From the NCBI RefSeq assembly GCF_027925525.1, contig NZ_BSDJ01000021.1, forward strand, positions 50,798 through 114,797: DNA of 64,000 nt, written 5' to 3'. How positions within the stretch are numbered: the first letter of the stretch is position 1; each line of letters starts with the position of its first letter. Below, one piece after another: positions 26,542-34,742 of this stretch. The stretch is from Paenibacillus tyrphae. Lineage in GTDB: Bacteria > Bacillota > Bacilli > Paenibacillales > NBRC-103111. The translations under genes were made by a program, and so were the position numbers. The notes under the pieces were generated by a model. The model searched no databases and had not been told where the DNA came from. It saw nothing but the letters and a program-made list of their open reading frames with translations.

Positions 26542-27632
26542 GACCGTACCCCTTTCCTGCTCGGTAGAACGCACAGAACCGCGGGTACCAGGATAAACAG
26601 AATCAGCGACGACAAGCCCACCATTTCTCCCAGCTTAAACAATTCGTTCGTATCCGCAGGCGCGAAGGAGATCACATAGATGATCGCCAGCAAGACAAAG
26701 ATGACCGTCCGATGATTCACCTTCCAGCTTTGTGCGATACCAAGCGCTCCGAGATAATAAGACAACGTAAAGGTGGCAAAAATCTGCATGAGCCAGATGA
26801 CAAGCAGCAGCGTCTCGAAGCGCTCGAAGAAGATTCCCCTGAACTCGAAGCTCCGGAAAAGCGAGATGGTCGGCCAAGTCCGGGTGATCACGCCGTCCAC
26901 CGATAACGTTCCGATAACAATGACGCAGGTGACGACGTAGAAGAAGGCCGGAATGAGTACTCCGATCAGCATCGCTTTGACCGCCTTTTCCGGATGCTTC
27001 ATGAATGCGGGAACAACGAGCATGATCTCGACGGACGTGTAGGCCAGTATCGTCGTTTTCAGCCCGCGCAGCACCGGCATGAGGCCGTGACCCAGTACGG
27101 GACGCATATTGTCGAGCTCGAATACGCTGAGCCCCATGAAGGCGATCAAGATCAGAATGACGGTCGTGATCGGAAAGATCACTTCGAAGAGCCGAGCGAC
27201 CGGATTGATCCCGCCCAGCATCAAATAAACCCCCACCCACATAAAAGCGAACGTAATCGCCCAGTTAGGCGTGCCCTCCAGCAGGAACAGCCGGGTAACG
27301 TCCAGCATCGCCCGAACCTGAAAGGAGGCCATAAATATGAAATATAAAGCCGTAAAAAAACTGAGCGCGGCCCCAAACCACTTGCCGACAAGCAGCCGGT
27401 TATATTGATAGTAGGTTTGACCCGGAAAGCGCTGGGACAATTTTACAATCAAAATTCCGACCACTACCGTGATCAATCCGCTAAGGATGAGTGAAATCCA
27501 GACATCAGGCGTTTGCACCGCCTCTACCGAAGTACGGGGCAGCGTCAGAATGCTCACGCCCAGCATATAATTGGCGATCAGCACGGCTGCTTGCATGGTT
27601 GTGATGCGTTCCTCGGGCGGCAAATAAGCCAC
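26538..27632 (-). CDS. GerB-type spore germination permease
   Basis: A 364-residue membrane protein of the GerAB/KB family (APC superfamily), with about 10 transmembrane segments. The opening ERITTMQAAVLIANYMLGVSILTLPR is the family signature. In germinant receptors the B subunit is thought to bind the germinant in the inner spore membrane. It overlaps gerC by 4 nt (TTGA), so B and C are coupled. The A subunit is not adjacent; the nearest gerA lies 7 kb away on the same strand. A bipartite motif shared with gerA lies 84-120 bp upstream. Confidence 0.92.
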   Translation of the reverse strand: MAYLPPEERITTMQAAVLIANYMLGVSILTLPRTSVEAVQTPDVWISLILSGLITVVVGILIVKLSQRFPGQTYYQYNRLLVGKWFGAALSFFTALYFIFMASFQVRAMLDVTRLFLLEGTPNWAITFAFMWVGVYLMLGGINPVARLFEVIFPITTVILILIAFMGLSVFELDNMRPVLGHGLMPVLRGLKTTILAYTSVEIMLVVPAFMKHPEKAVKAMLIGVLIPAFFYVVTCVIVIGTLSVDGVITRTWPTISLFRSFEFRGIFFERFETLLLVIWLMQIFATFTLSYYLGALGIAQSWKVNHRTVIFVLLAIIYVISFAPADTNELFKLGEMVGLSSLILFILVPAVLCVLPSRKGVRS

Positions 27633-27715
27633 GGCAAGCCCCTCTTCCTAAGTATTGGTGCTTCATTTGCTCCGAAACGTTGTTTCGAGCGCGGTTCCAC
27701 TTTTTGCTCCATAGT

Positions 27716-27751
27716 CCATATTATGGTGGGCATTCCATCCCAATGTTATGC
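27716..27751 (-). promoter_or_regulatory. Bipartite motif upstream of gerB, shared with gerA
   Basis: On the minus strand GCATAACA, 15 nt, then CACCATAATATGG. The same two words with the same 15-nt gap occur upstream of gerA (36375-36410). CATAATA fits the -10 of forespore sigma-G promoters and GCATA the -35, but the spacing is about 3 nt longer than usual, so it may instead be a regulator site (CCATA-A-TATGG is an inverted repeat). Confidence 0.65.
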
Positions 27752-27894
27752 AAGCGAAGCAGGCCGGACCTTGCGGTTCCCAGCTTTCGATAAAATGTAA
27801 CAAAACGCGGGAAAACCCCGTTGTTTTTGAAGAAAAGGATGTCTATCCTTAAATGGACAATAGTTACAGAATGCCAGGAAACGGGGGAAATACC

Positions 27895-28419
27895 ATGAGC
27901 AAACCACGCAATTTTACCGCATTGATCACTGTTTTTTCCATTATCCTCATCGGAGTAATCGCCGCCTTATTTTTTATGCCGAAATATGAAGGGACGGTCA
28001 GCTTCGACGTAACGGTTCTCCCTCTGCTGAACGCCATCTTTAACTGCTTTACCTTTGCGTTCTTGCTGTTTTCGCTTTATTTCGTGAAGAAGAAAAACAT
28101 CTCGGCGCACCGGAACTTTGTGCTTCTCGCTTTTGTGACCACGGCCCTCTTCCTCGTTTCGTACGTCATTTACCATTTTCTGACCGAGCCGACGAAATTC
28201 GGAGGAAGCCTGTGGCTGAAATACGTTTACTTGTTTGTCCTGATCACCCACGTGCTGCTGGCGATCGTGAACGTCCCTATGGCCTTAATCACCGTAACCC
28301 GGGGCTTCAATATGAAAATCGAGTCGCACCGGAAAATCGCCCGTTGGACAATGCCCATCTGGCTCTATGTAAGCTCCACCGGAGTTCTTGTGTATCTGCT
28401 AATTTCGCCTTACTATTAA
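27895..28419 (+). CDS. DUF420 (YozB/CtaM-like) membrane protein
   Basis: A 174-residue protein with five predicted transmembrane helices. The spaced histidines (HRNFVL, YHFLTEP, THVLLA, SHRKIARW) are typical of DUF420. The Staphylococcus aureus relative CtaM is needed for maturation of the heme-copper quinol oxidase, so a role in cytochrome oxidase assembly is likely but not shown here. The start at 27895 has GGGGGAAATACC before the ATG; an in-frame ATG at 27853 has none. It is one of few plus-strand genes and lies between the TOMM cluster and gerB. Confidence 0.87.
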   Translation: MSKPRNFTALITVFSIILIGVIAALFFMPKYEGTVSFDVTVLPLLNAIFNCFTFAFLLFSLYFVKKKNISAHRNFVLLAFVTTALFLVSYVIYHFLTEPTKFGGSLWLKYVYLFVLITHVLLAIVNVPMALITVTRGFNMKIESHRKIARWTMPIWLYVSSTGVLVYLLISPYY

Positions 28420-28421
28420 CG

Positions 28422-28467
28422 AAAAAAAGACAGCATGCCCGAATGTTACTTCGAGCTGCTGTCTTTT
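28422..28467. terminator. Bidirectional terminator between yozB-like and sagB-like genes
   Basis: AAAAGACAGCA and TGCTGTCTTTT form an 11-bp stem with T-runs on both strands. It serves the convergent DUF420 gene and the last TOMM gene. Confidence 0.9.
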
Positions 28468-28476
28468 GCCTTTCTC

Positions 28477-30063
28477 TCAGGAGTATAATCCGCCCTCCAG
28501 CCGGGAGCTGGGTCTGCAGGCTCCTAGCGGCACTTGGATGAGACTGGCGACGCCCTCCCCTTCCATCTTATATATTTTGTCGCAATCGGCCGGGTTAAAG
28601 CTGAGAAGCGGATGCCCGTTAAGCCCAAGGGCGACCCCCGCGATCAACAGTCGCTGAACAAGCATTCCCGCTTCCATCTGCTGAATGCGGTACCCCCGAA
28701 AACCGAGCGCATCCGCGTAGTGATTCCTGTCCGCCGCCACATGCAGGCAAAGCGGGGTTTGAAACAGATTCACATTGCCTATGGCTATTCCCTGCTGCAG
28801 CAGCATCCTGTAGTCTCCCGGGCGGATCAGCCGCAGCTCATGAGCCAGAGCATCGTAACGGTAAGCGCCGTCGGGAATGCCGTCAATGCCGTACAAACAG
28901 CCGTAAATGGACACCCGCTTTCTGGGCTCGTGACCGGCCGGATCCAAATCGTTCATATAAGGGAACGAGGCCGTTGCCTCGTGCAGTAAAGCGGCGACCT
29001 GATGAGCATCCACCGTGCTAGAAACAAAATCCAGGTGCGGCGAATACCGCTTGCGGACGATTGAAGCCAGATCATACGGCAGCCTTTGCATCCGGGGCAG
29101 CGCAACCGTCTCTCCTTCGCCGGTCATCGTTCCTCCAATATCCGCGGCATCGAGCGGACCGAACGATGCCGATGTTTCCATCAACGAAGCTTCGTTCATT
29201 CGCAGCAGCATCGGGAACTCTATCAATCGAAGTGAGCGGACGTAATGCTCGTGCCGGATCGGAGGCAACGCTGCGCACAGTTGGCGGGAAGTCAAGACTC
29301 CCGCTTCAGCTCCGCTGCCATAGAACCAGCCGCCGGGCTGAAGCGATAAGGGGATGACCGCATACACACTCTCTCCCTGCTCGTCAAGACCAAGCAAATG
29401 GTTAACGACCCGATCGAGGAAACGGAAATACACCCCGGTATGATATCCGAAGCGCTTGGCTGTTTCCAGCAGCTGTCCGATGAGCGCACCGGCGTCAAGT
29501 CCTTGCAGACGGTAGCTAAAGTTATTATATTTAAAAAAATTTTTCCAAAATACGGTTGATACGAACACAGCGCCGAAGCAAACCGAAAGGTCGCAGCGAT
29601 CCCCCAGCCCCCGCGCCAGATAAGCATCGAAATCGCCAAGGCGCAGCAATACGAGACGATGATGGGCCGCATCATAATGATAGATTCCGTTAGGCAAATC
29701 GTCCGTTTTCAAATACACGTACAATTCGCTTGGATATAAGGCGCCGCCAGAAGGAGCAAATCTCCGTAATGTATGGAATACGCTTGCCTCTTGTTCACCA
29801 GAATCCATATGAAAGACGGACTGGCACAGCTGTGCAAGTCCGTATGCATACCAAAGAAAATGACCGATATCGCGAATGTCCGCCTTATCCGGCACGGCTC
29901 TTCCTTCAAGCGTCAGCGGTACTTCCGAAGAGAGCGGAAAGGTCGGTAACCCGCGATACAGCTTATAAGCAAGCGGAGCATCGCTCCAATCGGGTTCGAA
30001 GTCCGGCGGCCTGGAATGATCAGGATCATAATGCAGCTTGTGCAGAAAGGATTTAAGGCTCAC
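28477..30063 (-). CDS. SagB-type TOMM dehydrogenase (tandem nitroreductase fold)
   Basis: A 528-residue SagB/ThcOx-family protein. Such flavin enzymes oxidise azolines, formed from Cys/Ser/Thr, to thiazoles and oxazoles. Two related halves can be seen: the N-terminal one with RFAPSGGALYPSELYVYL (about 102-118) and ETAKRFGYHTGVYFRF, and a C-terminal one with SIVRKRYSPH, GNVNLFQTPLCLHV and QMEAGMLVQRLLIAGVALGLNG. The opening YDPDHSRPPDF...YKLYRGLP is standard for the family. It is the last gene of the TOMM cluster, 22 bp after the YcaO fusion gene, with a strong terminator behind it. It should act on the Ser-Cys-rich precursor encoded at 34175-34450. Confidence 0.9.
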   Translation of the reverse strand: MSLKSFLHKLHYDPDHSRPPDFEPDWSDAPLAYKLYRGLPTFPLSSEVPLTLEGRAVPDKADIRDIGHFLWYAYGLAQLCQSVFHMDSGEQEASVFHTLRRFAPSGGALYPSELYVYLKTDDLPNGIYHYDAAHHRLVLLRLGDFDAYLARGLGDRCDLSVCFGAVFVSTVFWKNFFKYNNFSYRLQGLDAGALIGQLLETAKRFGYHTGVYFRFLDRVVNHLLGLDEQGESVYAVIPLSLQPGGWFYGSGAEAGVLTSRQLCAALPPIRHEHYVRSLRLIEFPMLLRMNEASLMETSASFGPLDAADIGGTMTGEGETVALPRMQRLPYDLASIVRKRYSPHLDFVSSTVDAHQVAALLHEATASFPYMNDLDPAGHEPRKRVSIYGCLYGIDGIPDGAYRYDALAHELRLIRPGDYRMLLQQGIAIGNVNLFQTPLCLHVAADRNHYADALGFRGYRIQQMEAGMLVQRLLIAGVALGLNGHPLLSFNPADCDKIYKMEGEGVASLIQVPLGACRPSSRLEGGLYS

Positions 30064-30085
30064 TCTACTCCCCCCTCGTCGCGCC

Positions 30086-32029
30086 TTACGGAAACGGATG
30101 GGGATGCGGATTGAGCTGTTCGACCGTGAGCGGCTGCTTCGTATAGCCGAGCTGCTCCGGAACCTTCAGTACCCGCTCCAGCCCTGTAACACGCATCAAA
30201 TGATGACCGAACGTCATCGGCAGCATCCCCGGAATCAACACTTTGACGCAGGTTAACCCATTTCGCTTCAGTTCGGGCGAGGTCTGATCGACCACGATGA
30301 CATCCAGATTCAAGGAGCGGAATTTCTCCACGATCATCTTCAAATCATCAGTAAGGTCCGCATGCAGAGCTTGCGGCGGGAATGCCTCCCGAAACGTCAG
30401 CGGAGGTCCAGGCTTCTTCCACAAGAAATCCAAACGCTTCTCCGTCTGCGGCAAACCGTACAGCAGGGAGTGATGCTCCATCTCTCTCACTTGGAAAGGG
30501 TCCTCAGCCATCCGCTCGCTTTCCTGCCGCTTGGACTCGAATTGCTCATCCAGCGAAAGCATCATGCCTGCCAGCTCGAAGATCGCGCTTTTCAGCGCCC
30601 GGATCGGGTCGAGATGGGCTCCCGCTGCGCAGATGAGATTCATCCCGCGCGATTTAAGATTTTTCGCATAGGTCCATATGCACGGAATGCCATGCTCCAT
30701 CGTGGCATCGAACACGTGCAGCTCATAACCCGCTACTGCCCTCATCCGGTCGATCATCAAATTTAATTCGCGGTCGCCGGCGGAATAAGGATCGACGCGG
30801 GAAAGCGGAAGTTGCGCATACCAGGTCAACAGGAACGAGTCGCGTTCCAGCACTTCCATGATACCGTGGAAAATCGCCTCCTCCATGCTGCCGCCCAAAG
30901 CGCATCCATTGGATGTTTCATAGACGACGCCGTTGCTGCAGGCGGGGCTGTAATAAGCGAGCAGCTCCGGTACTAGAATGGGACGATTGTGTATGATGGA
31001 GCGGCCCCAGACCCAATCCATCTCTCGATCGGGATCAAAACGCCGGAATGGGAAATCAGGCCTCGCATACTGCTCTTCCGCATGGACTCCTACCTCGAGC
31101 GGATTTAACGCGTGATCGGCGATCTCGCGGTAGCTGCTGCGAACCTTTGTCCATTTGCCACGCGGGAACATGCCGCAATGACGCTCCAAGCCTTCCAGCA
31201 TCGCCGTCAGCTCGCTGTCCGCATAGGAGATCGTCCGCCCGGAGCCCGGTTCATCTCCAGAGTAAAGCGGAAGATTTACGGTAATATCGGCGAACGGCGA
31301 TAGACCATCTTTCATTTTGCCATTCATGAGTCCGGTCCGAAAATCAAAATAATCGCGGGCGAGCACCTGCTTCAGTTCATCGATCGAACGGGAGCGGAAG
31401 CTGTTCGGATGGACCTTCGGACTTGGCCTAAGCGAGAAATTGGCCAGCTCCTCCGAATCTTCCGGCAATTCGCCGCAAACCGGGCACATCGGATCATGTA
31501 AAAAAAAGTGGCGTGAAGTCTTCAAGGTTTTCAGATTCACCAGCAGGATTCGTTCCTCCAATTGAGGCTGTCCACCGAGAAGCACGCGCCGAGCTTCCGC
31601 GGCCAGAAGAATCGCCGCCTGCGTCAATCCTGTGCGGGAAGCCCAGGCGTCCTGCGGGATTCCGCCGCGGTCGGCAAGCTGCTGCTGCAGCTCACGCAGC
31701 TCCTTGCGGTCGCTTGTGGCCATAAGCCGCCGCATGTCCGCGCATCTGGAGCACCCCTGAACGCCCGGCCGAACCAACGGCCCGATTAACGCCTCTCCAA
31801 AAGACACGAATCCCCGCAGCCAAGGAACCTTAGCAGACTGAAGGACCTCCTCCGCCCTATCCTGCACGGCAGGGAGCCAGCCATCCTGTGCAAGGATCAC
31901 CAGATCGGCCGATCGGAATTCCTCCTCCTCGAGCTCGACCGTGCGGATCACCCAAAAGGAAGAATTCAGCTCGGCGCATATCAAATCCGCCAGCACACCT
32001 TTGCCGATAACGGCTACAACACTGCTCAT
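30086..32029 (-). CDS. TOMM leader-binding/YcaO cyclodehydratase fusion
   Basis: A 647-residue fusion. The N-terminal part (1-205) is a ThiF-like/E1-derived domain (VVAVIGKGVLADLI) with two zinc-type CxxC pairs (CSRC, CPVC), as in SagC or leader-peptide-binding partners. Residues about 215-647 form a YcaO domain, which uses ATP to cyclise Cys/Ser/Thr to azolines; it ends in a proline-rich PHPHPFP tail, a hallmark of azoline-forming YcaO proteins. ATG overlaps the upstream maturation gene by 4 nt, so the two are co-translated. Together with the SagB protein it supplies all of the enzymology needed to install thiazoles and (methyl)oxazoles. Confidence 0.93.
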   Translation of the reverse strand: MSSVVAVIGKGVLADLICAELNSSFWVIRTVELEEEEFRSADLVILAQDGWLPAVQDRAEEVLQSAKVPWLRGFVSFGEALIGPLVRPGVQGCSRCADMRRLMATSDRKELRELQQQLADRGGIPQDAWASRTGLTQAAILLAAEARRVLLGGQPQLEERILLVNLKTLKTSRHFFLHDPMCPVCGELPEDSEELANFSLRPSPKVHPNSFRSRSIDELKQVLARDYFDFRTGLMNGKMKDGLSPFADITVNLPLYSGDEPGSGRTISYADSELTAMLEGLERHCGMFPRGKWTKVRSSYREIADHALNPLEVGVHAEEQYARPDFPFRRFDPDREMDWVWGRSIIHNRPILVPELLAYYSPACSNGVVYETSNGCALGGSMEEAIFHGIMEVLERDSFLLTWYAQLPLSRVDPYSAGDRELNLMIDRMRAVAGYELHVFDATMEHGIPCIWTYAKNLKSRGMNLICAAGAHLDPIRALKSAIFELAGMMLSLDEQFESKRQESERMAEDPFQVREMEHHSLLYGLPQTEKRLDFLWKKPGPPLTFREAFPPQALHADLTDDLKMIVEKFRSLNLDVIVVDQTSPELKRNGLTCVKVLIPGMLPMTFGHHLMRVTGLERVLKVPEQLGYTKQPLTVEQLNPHPHPFP

Positions 32030-33999
32030 GGCGTAACCTCCTCTCTCACCGCAACGCCCAGGACGTGAACAGGCCCTTTGTTCAAGAAAGGATCAAGCCT
32101 GTAATCAAATACATGCAGCCGTCTGCCGTGCTGGTTCAGCTGTTGTATGGCGGTGGCCAATACGCTGGCTTGCGTCGTTTCTTCACAGGCCGGAATGGTC
32201 AAGCTGTGCGGCCTTGCCTTTTTCGGTGCACGGCTTGGAACCGAAGCAATCCGGACTTGAAGCCGGGGGGCTTGACTTTGAACCTCCGACAGCGCTCGGA
32301 GCAGAGCACTTCGAAGCGCAAGGGTGATATTCAAATCGACGCCCGTGTACCATCTTCCGCCGATTTCCACACGTACCACCGGGAAGCCGAGCAGCTCTTC
32401 CTCCAGAACGAGGGCCGGCTCCCCCTGCAGTGTAGACAAAGATTTCAAATAATAACGAACCCGCTCGTCATCCACCATGCTCAGCTGCACGGGAGTGACA
32501 AGCGGCTTTCGATTGGTCCGTTGAATGTCCAGCTCTTCCGCCAAACACTTGCGCAAGCCTCGGCATATGGCTTCTGCCAGCGTCTCTCCCGCCCCGATGC
32601 CGACATATCCGGGCACATGCAGGCCCACAGGGTCCGTTTCGGACGGAAAAGAAGCCTGCTGCGTAGGTTCGGCTAACCGGGACACATAAGCTTCCAGCCC
32701 GGAAAGTGCCGACTCCCGTCTTGCTTCCTCATGCGTCAATCCTACACCGACCACGGAAGGAAGCAGCTCAACCGCCCCGTCCGAGAGCGGATCTGCCACC
32801 TGAACCCGGCATTGTGCAAGCGGCAATTGTTTTAAATCGCCTTCGTCCCATTCATAGAAAATGCCCGTTTCCGGCGAGGTTAACCGTTCGCAAAAATCCA
32901 ATAGCGGCTTGTGCCTTCCGCTTTGCGGCGCCGGGCCCGAATCCTGCATCAGCCGCAGCTCGATATCCGGAATGCGTTCAATCCGGTTACTGCCGATCAC
33001 CATCGGGTGAGCCACGAACGAATACCAATCTCCTTCCAATGTCTCCAGGTTCAGTAAATATACCGCTTGATTTCGCAACGGATCGGCAGCTCCCATCACC
33101 GTTTTGAACAGTTCGAACACGATCACATTCGACAGCAAAGCCCCGGCATGGACAGAAAACCCGTGCTGCTGCGGATCTTGGCGTATAACAGTCTGATGAA
33201 TGCGCCGCAGCGCCGACTCCCAGCCATTCCCGTCTTCCGGCCGCTCAAGAGGCCCTGCCAAACCGGCTTGCTGCAAGCAAATCGCGGGAAGAAAGAGCTT
33301 TCTCTCCCCCTTGCAGGCCGCTTGAACGATCCGAAGCTCTTCGATATCCCCCTCCTGCGACACGTACATGATCGAATCGAACGGTTTCAGGACCTGCTGC
33401 CAAGCGGAAACGTCCCGTCCGGGATAAGACACTTCCTGAATATGTATTTCCGGATCGGATTTCCGGGCATGCGTCCCCAGTTCCTTCAGCCGCTCACGGT
33501 TGGTCGGCAATGAGTCGCCAATGACCACTCCGATTCGGGGCAAGCCGGATTCCAGCAATGCCCCTACTAAGGAAACCAGAAATTGGCCGGAACCTACCGC
33601 TAACACCTTCTGTTGGCGATATTGCTCGAAGCGGTGCGCGCCGGAGCCTCCCAAATTACTCAGAAATTCAATTTGAGAGCCGAACTTTTCAAGAATCCCT
33701 TGCGTCAGCCCGTGGGGGAGGTCCCCGCTTACATCCCGCGCGAAGCCGTTTTGGATCATTAAAGCGGCGATATCGAATACGCGGCCTTTGTGCGGCTCCG
33801 GCAAACCGTCCGTCAATTCCATAAGCGTGTATTTCCCGTTAAATACCGGAATTAGCTTTTCGATCCATCGGTCAATCGACTCGCCCTCCAGTTTGAACGA
33901 GCCCATGTTGTTTCTAAAATAGACGGAGCCGTTATGATCGGGTATAAAAAAGGTATCCCCGTTAACTTTGGGACGCACAGAAGCATCTAATGTGGTCAT
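32026..33999 (-). CDS. Thiazole-containing bacteriocin maturation protein (ThiF-like)
   Basis: A 657-residue protein of the ocin ThiF-like group seen in Bacillus heterocycloanthracin clusters. The first 90 residues form a RRE-like winged segment (VYFRNNMGSFKLEG ... LMIQNGFARDVSG) that probably binds the precursor leader; an adenylate-enzyme-like Rossmann region follows (KVLAVGSGQFLVSLVGALL, about 130-150), and the C-terminal third resembles a degenerate YcaO-like or SagD-associated domain. It is the first processing gene after the precursor, 175 bp downstream. No zinc CxxC pairs are seen, unlike in the next gene. Exact biochemical role in the family is not settled. Confidence 0.85.
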   Translation of the reverse strand: MTTLDASVRPKVNGDTFFIPDHNGSVYFRNNMGSFKLEGESIDRWIEKLIPVFNGKYTLMELTDGLPEPHKGRVFDIAALMIQNGFARDVSGDLPHGLTQGILEKFGSQIEFLSNLGGSGAHRFEQYRQQKVLAVGSGQFLVSLVGALLESGLPRIGVVIGDSLPTNRERLKELGTHARKSDPEIHIQEVSYPGRDVSAWQQVLKPFDSIMYVSQEGDIEELRIVQAACKGERKLFLPAICLQQAGLAGPLERPEDGNGWESALRRIHQTVIRQDPQQHGFSVHAGALLSNVIVFELFKTVMGAADPLRNQAVYLLNLETLEGDWYSFVAHPMVIGSNRIERIPDIELRLMQDSGPAPQSGRHKPLLDFCERLTSPETGIFYEWDEGDLKQLPLAQCRVQVADPLSDGAVELLPSVVGVGLTHEEARRESALSGLEAYVSRLAEPTQQASFPSETDPVGLHVPGYVGIGAGETLAEAICRGLRKCLAEELDIQRTNRKPLVTPVQLSMVDDERVRYYLKSLSTLQGEPALVLEEELLGFPVVRVEIGGRWYTGVDLNITLALRSALLRALSEVQSQAPRLQVRIASVPSRAPKKARPHSLTIPACEETTQASVLATAIQQLNQHGRRLHVFDYRLDPFLNKGPVHVLGVAVREEVTP

Positions 34000-34105
34000 C
34001 TCACTCCTCCTTATTCAAACTTTTAGTCAATCCGGCCGGATGTTCATTGCTATTTTATGTAGTGTTGTTTGTCCTTCTTGTCAATTATTTTTAAAGGGGC
34101 CGTTC

Positions 34106-34146
34106 CAGCCCCTGCAGTTTGGTCGAAGCTGCATTTGCAGGGGCTG
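34106..34146 (-). terminator. Hairpin between TOMM precursor and maturation genes
   Basis: CAGCCCCTGCA and TGCAGGGGCTG form an 11-bp stem with a 19-nt loop, 29 bp after the precursor stop. On the minus strand an alternative stem (AGGGGC/GCCCCT) follows at 34095-34110 and leads into TTTAAAAA. The pair could form a leaky terminator or mRNA-stabilising element that makes more precursor than enzyme. Confidence 0.6.
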
Positions 34147-34174
34147 AAAACCTTCGGGCAGTCCCATTACTGAC

Positions 34175-34450
34175 TTAGCGGCAGCGTCCACCGCAACGAA
34201 AACCGCAACGACCACCACAACGAAAGCCGCAGCTACAACTACAACTGCAACTGCAACTACAACTACAACTGCAACTGCAACTACAACTGCAGCTACAACT
34301 GCAACTACAACTGCAGCTACAAGTGCATAAAAAACCGCCACATAGACGAGAATCCGCTTCGTATTGGCCCTGGTGTTCGAAAGGCGTTACTTGGCCCGCA
34401 TTGTATGCCCCAACTTGCAATTGCTGAAGCTCGTTCTGAAACTCACTCAT
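34175..34450 (-). CDS. Heterocycloanthracin/sonorensin-like TOMM precursor with (Ser-Cys)15 core
   Basis: A 91-residue precursor. The leader (1-36) begins MSEFQNELQQLQVGAYNAGQ and contains PFEHQGQY, resembling the MNQFQQELQ...QGQY leaders of heterocycloanthracins. The core (37-91) has 22 cysteines: CGGFLCTC, then fifteen Ser-Cys dipeptides, then two GFRCGGRC units and a final Arg. From Cys42 there are 33 consecutive heterocyclisable residues, so up to 33 azoles in a row are possible on paper, though real modification is unknown. The ATG at 34450 has GGAGGG 9 nt upstream; the longer frame from 34609 is not needed. It is the first gene of the cluster. No exporter, protease or immunity gene is nearby. 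Confidence 0.93.
   Translation of the reverse strand: MSEFQNELQQLQVGAYNAGQVTPFEHQGQYEADSRLCGGFLCTCSCSCSCSCSCSCSCSCSCSCSCSCSCSCSCGFRCGGRCGFRCGGRCR
34229..34318. repeat. Hexanucleotide repeat encoding (Ser-Cys)15
   Basis: Fifteen hexamers of AGYTGY type (coding strand) in mixed order: AGCTGC, AGTTGT and AGTTGC. Third-base variation shows selection on the peptide rather than very recent slippage, but the tract could still expand or contract in 2-codon steps without breaking the frame. It creates false overlapping ORFs rich in Val/Ala on the same strand. Confidence 0.92.
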
Positions 34451-34742
34451 GTTGACATTCCCTCCGTCAAAATAAAGTAGTGCCGGCTCGAGCCGGAGAC
34501 TGGCAAGAGAAAGAAAGGAAGGTCCCGGGCAAGGAGTATGCGGCCGGGTGATCGCGCTTTCTCTGCTCTCGACAGAACATACAACATTTTTATGAATTTC
34601 GCTCCGCATGTGTTACGGGGTGGCAAGCTTAATTCCCAATCATTTTTCAATAATGGTTAAAAGTAGGTTTTCATATCGGATAACGCCGAATAACCCGGAC
34701 GACTTGTGTCACCTGGGGGATTGCGATAACAAATGCATGCTT

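Noticed and set aside
34081..34341. Val/Ala-rich ORF on the minus strand
   Set aside because: Frame-shifted reading of the Ser-Cys hexamer repeat; no ribosome binding site and no sensible protein.
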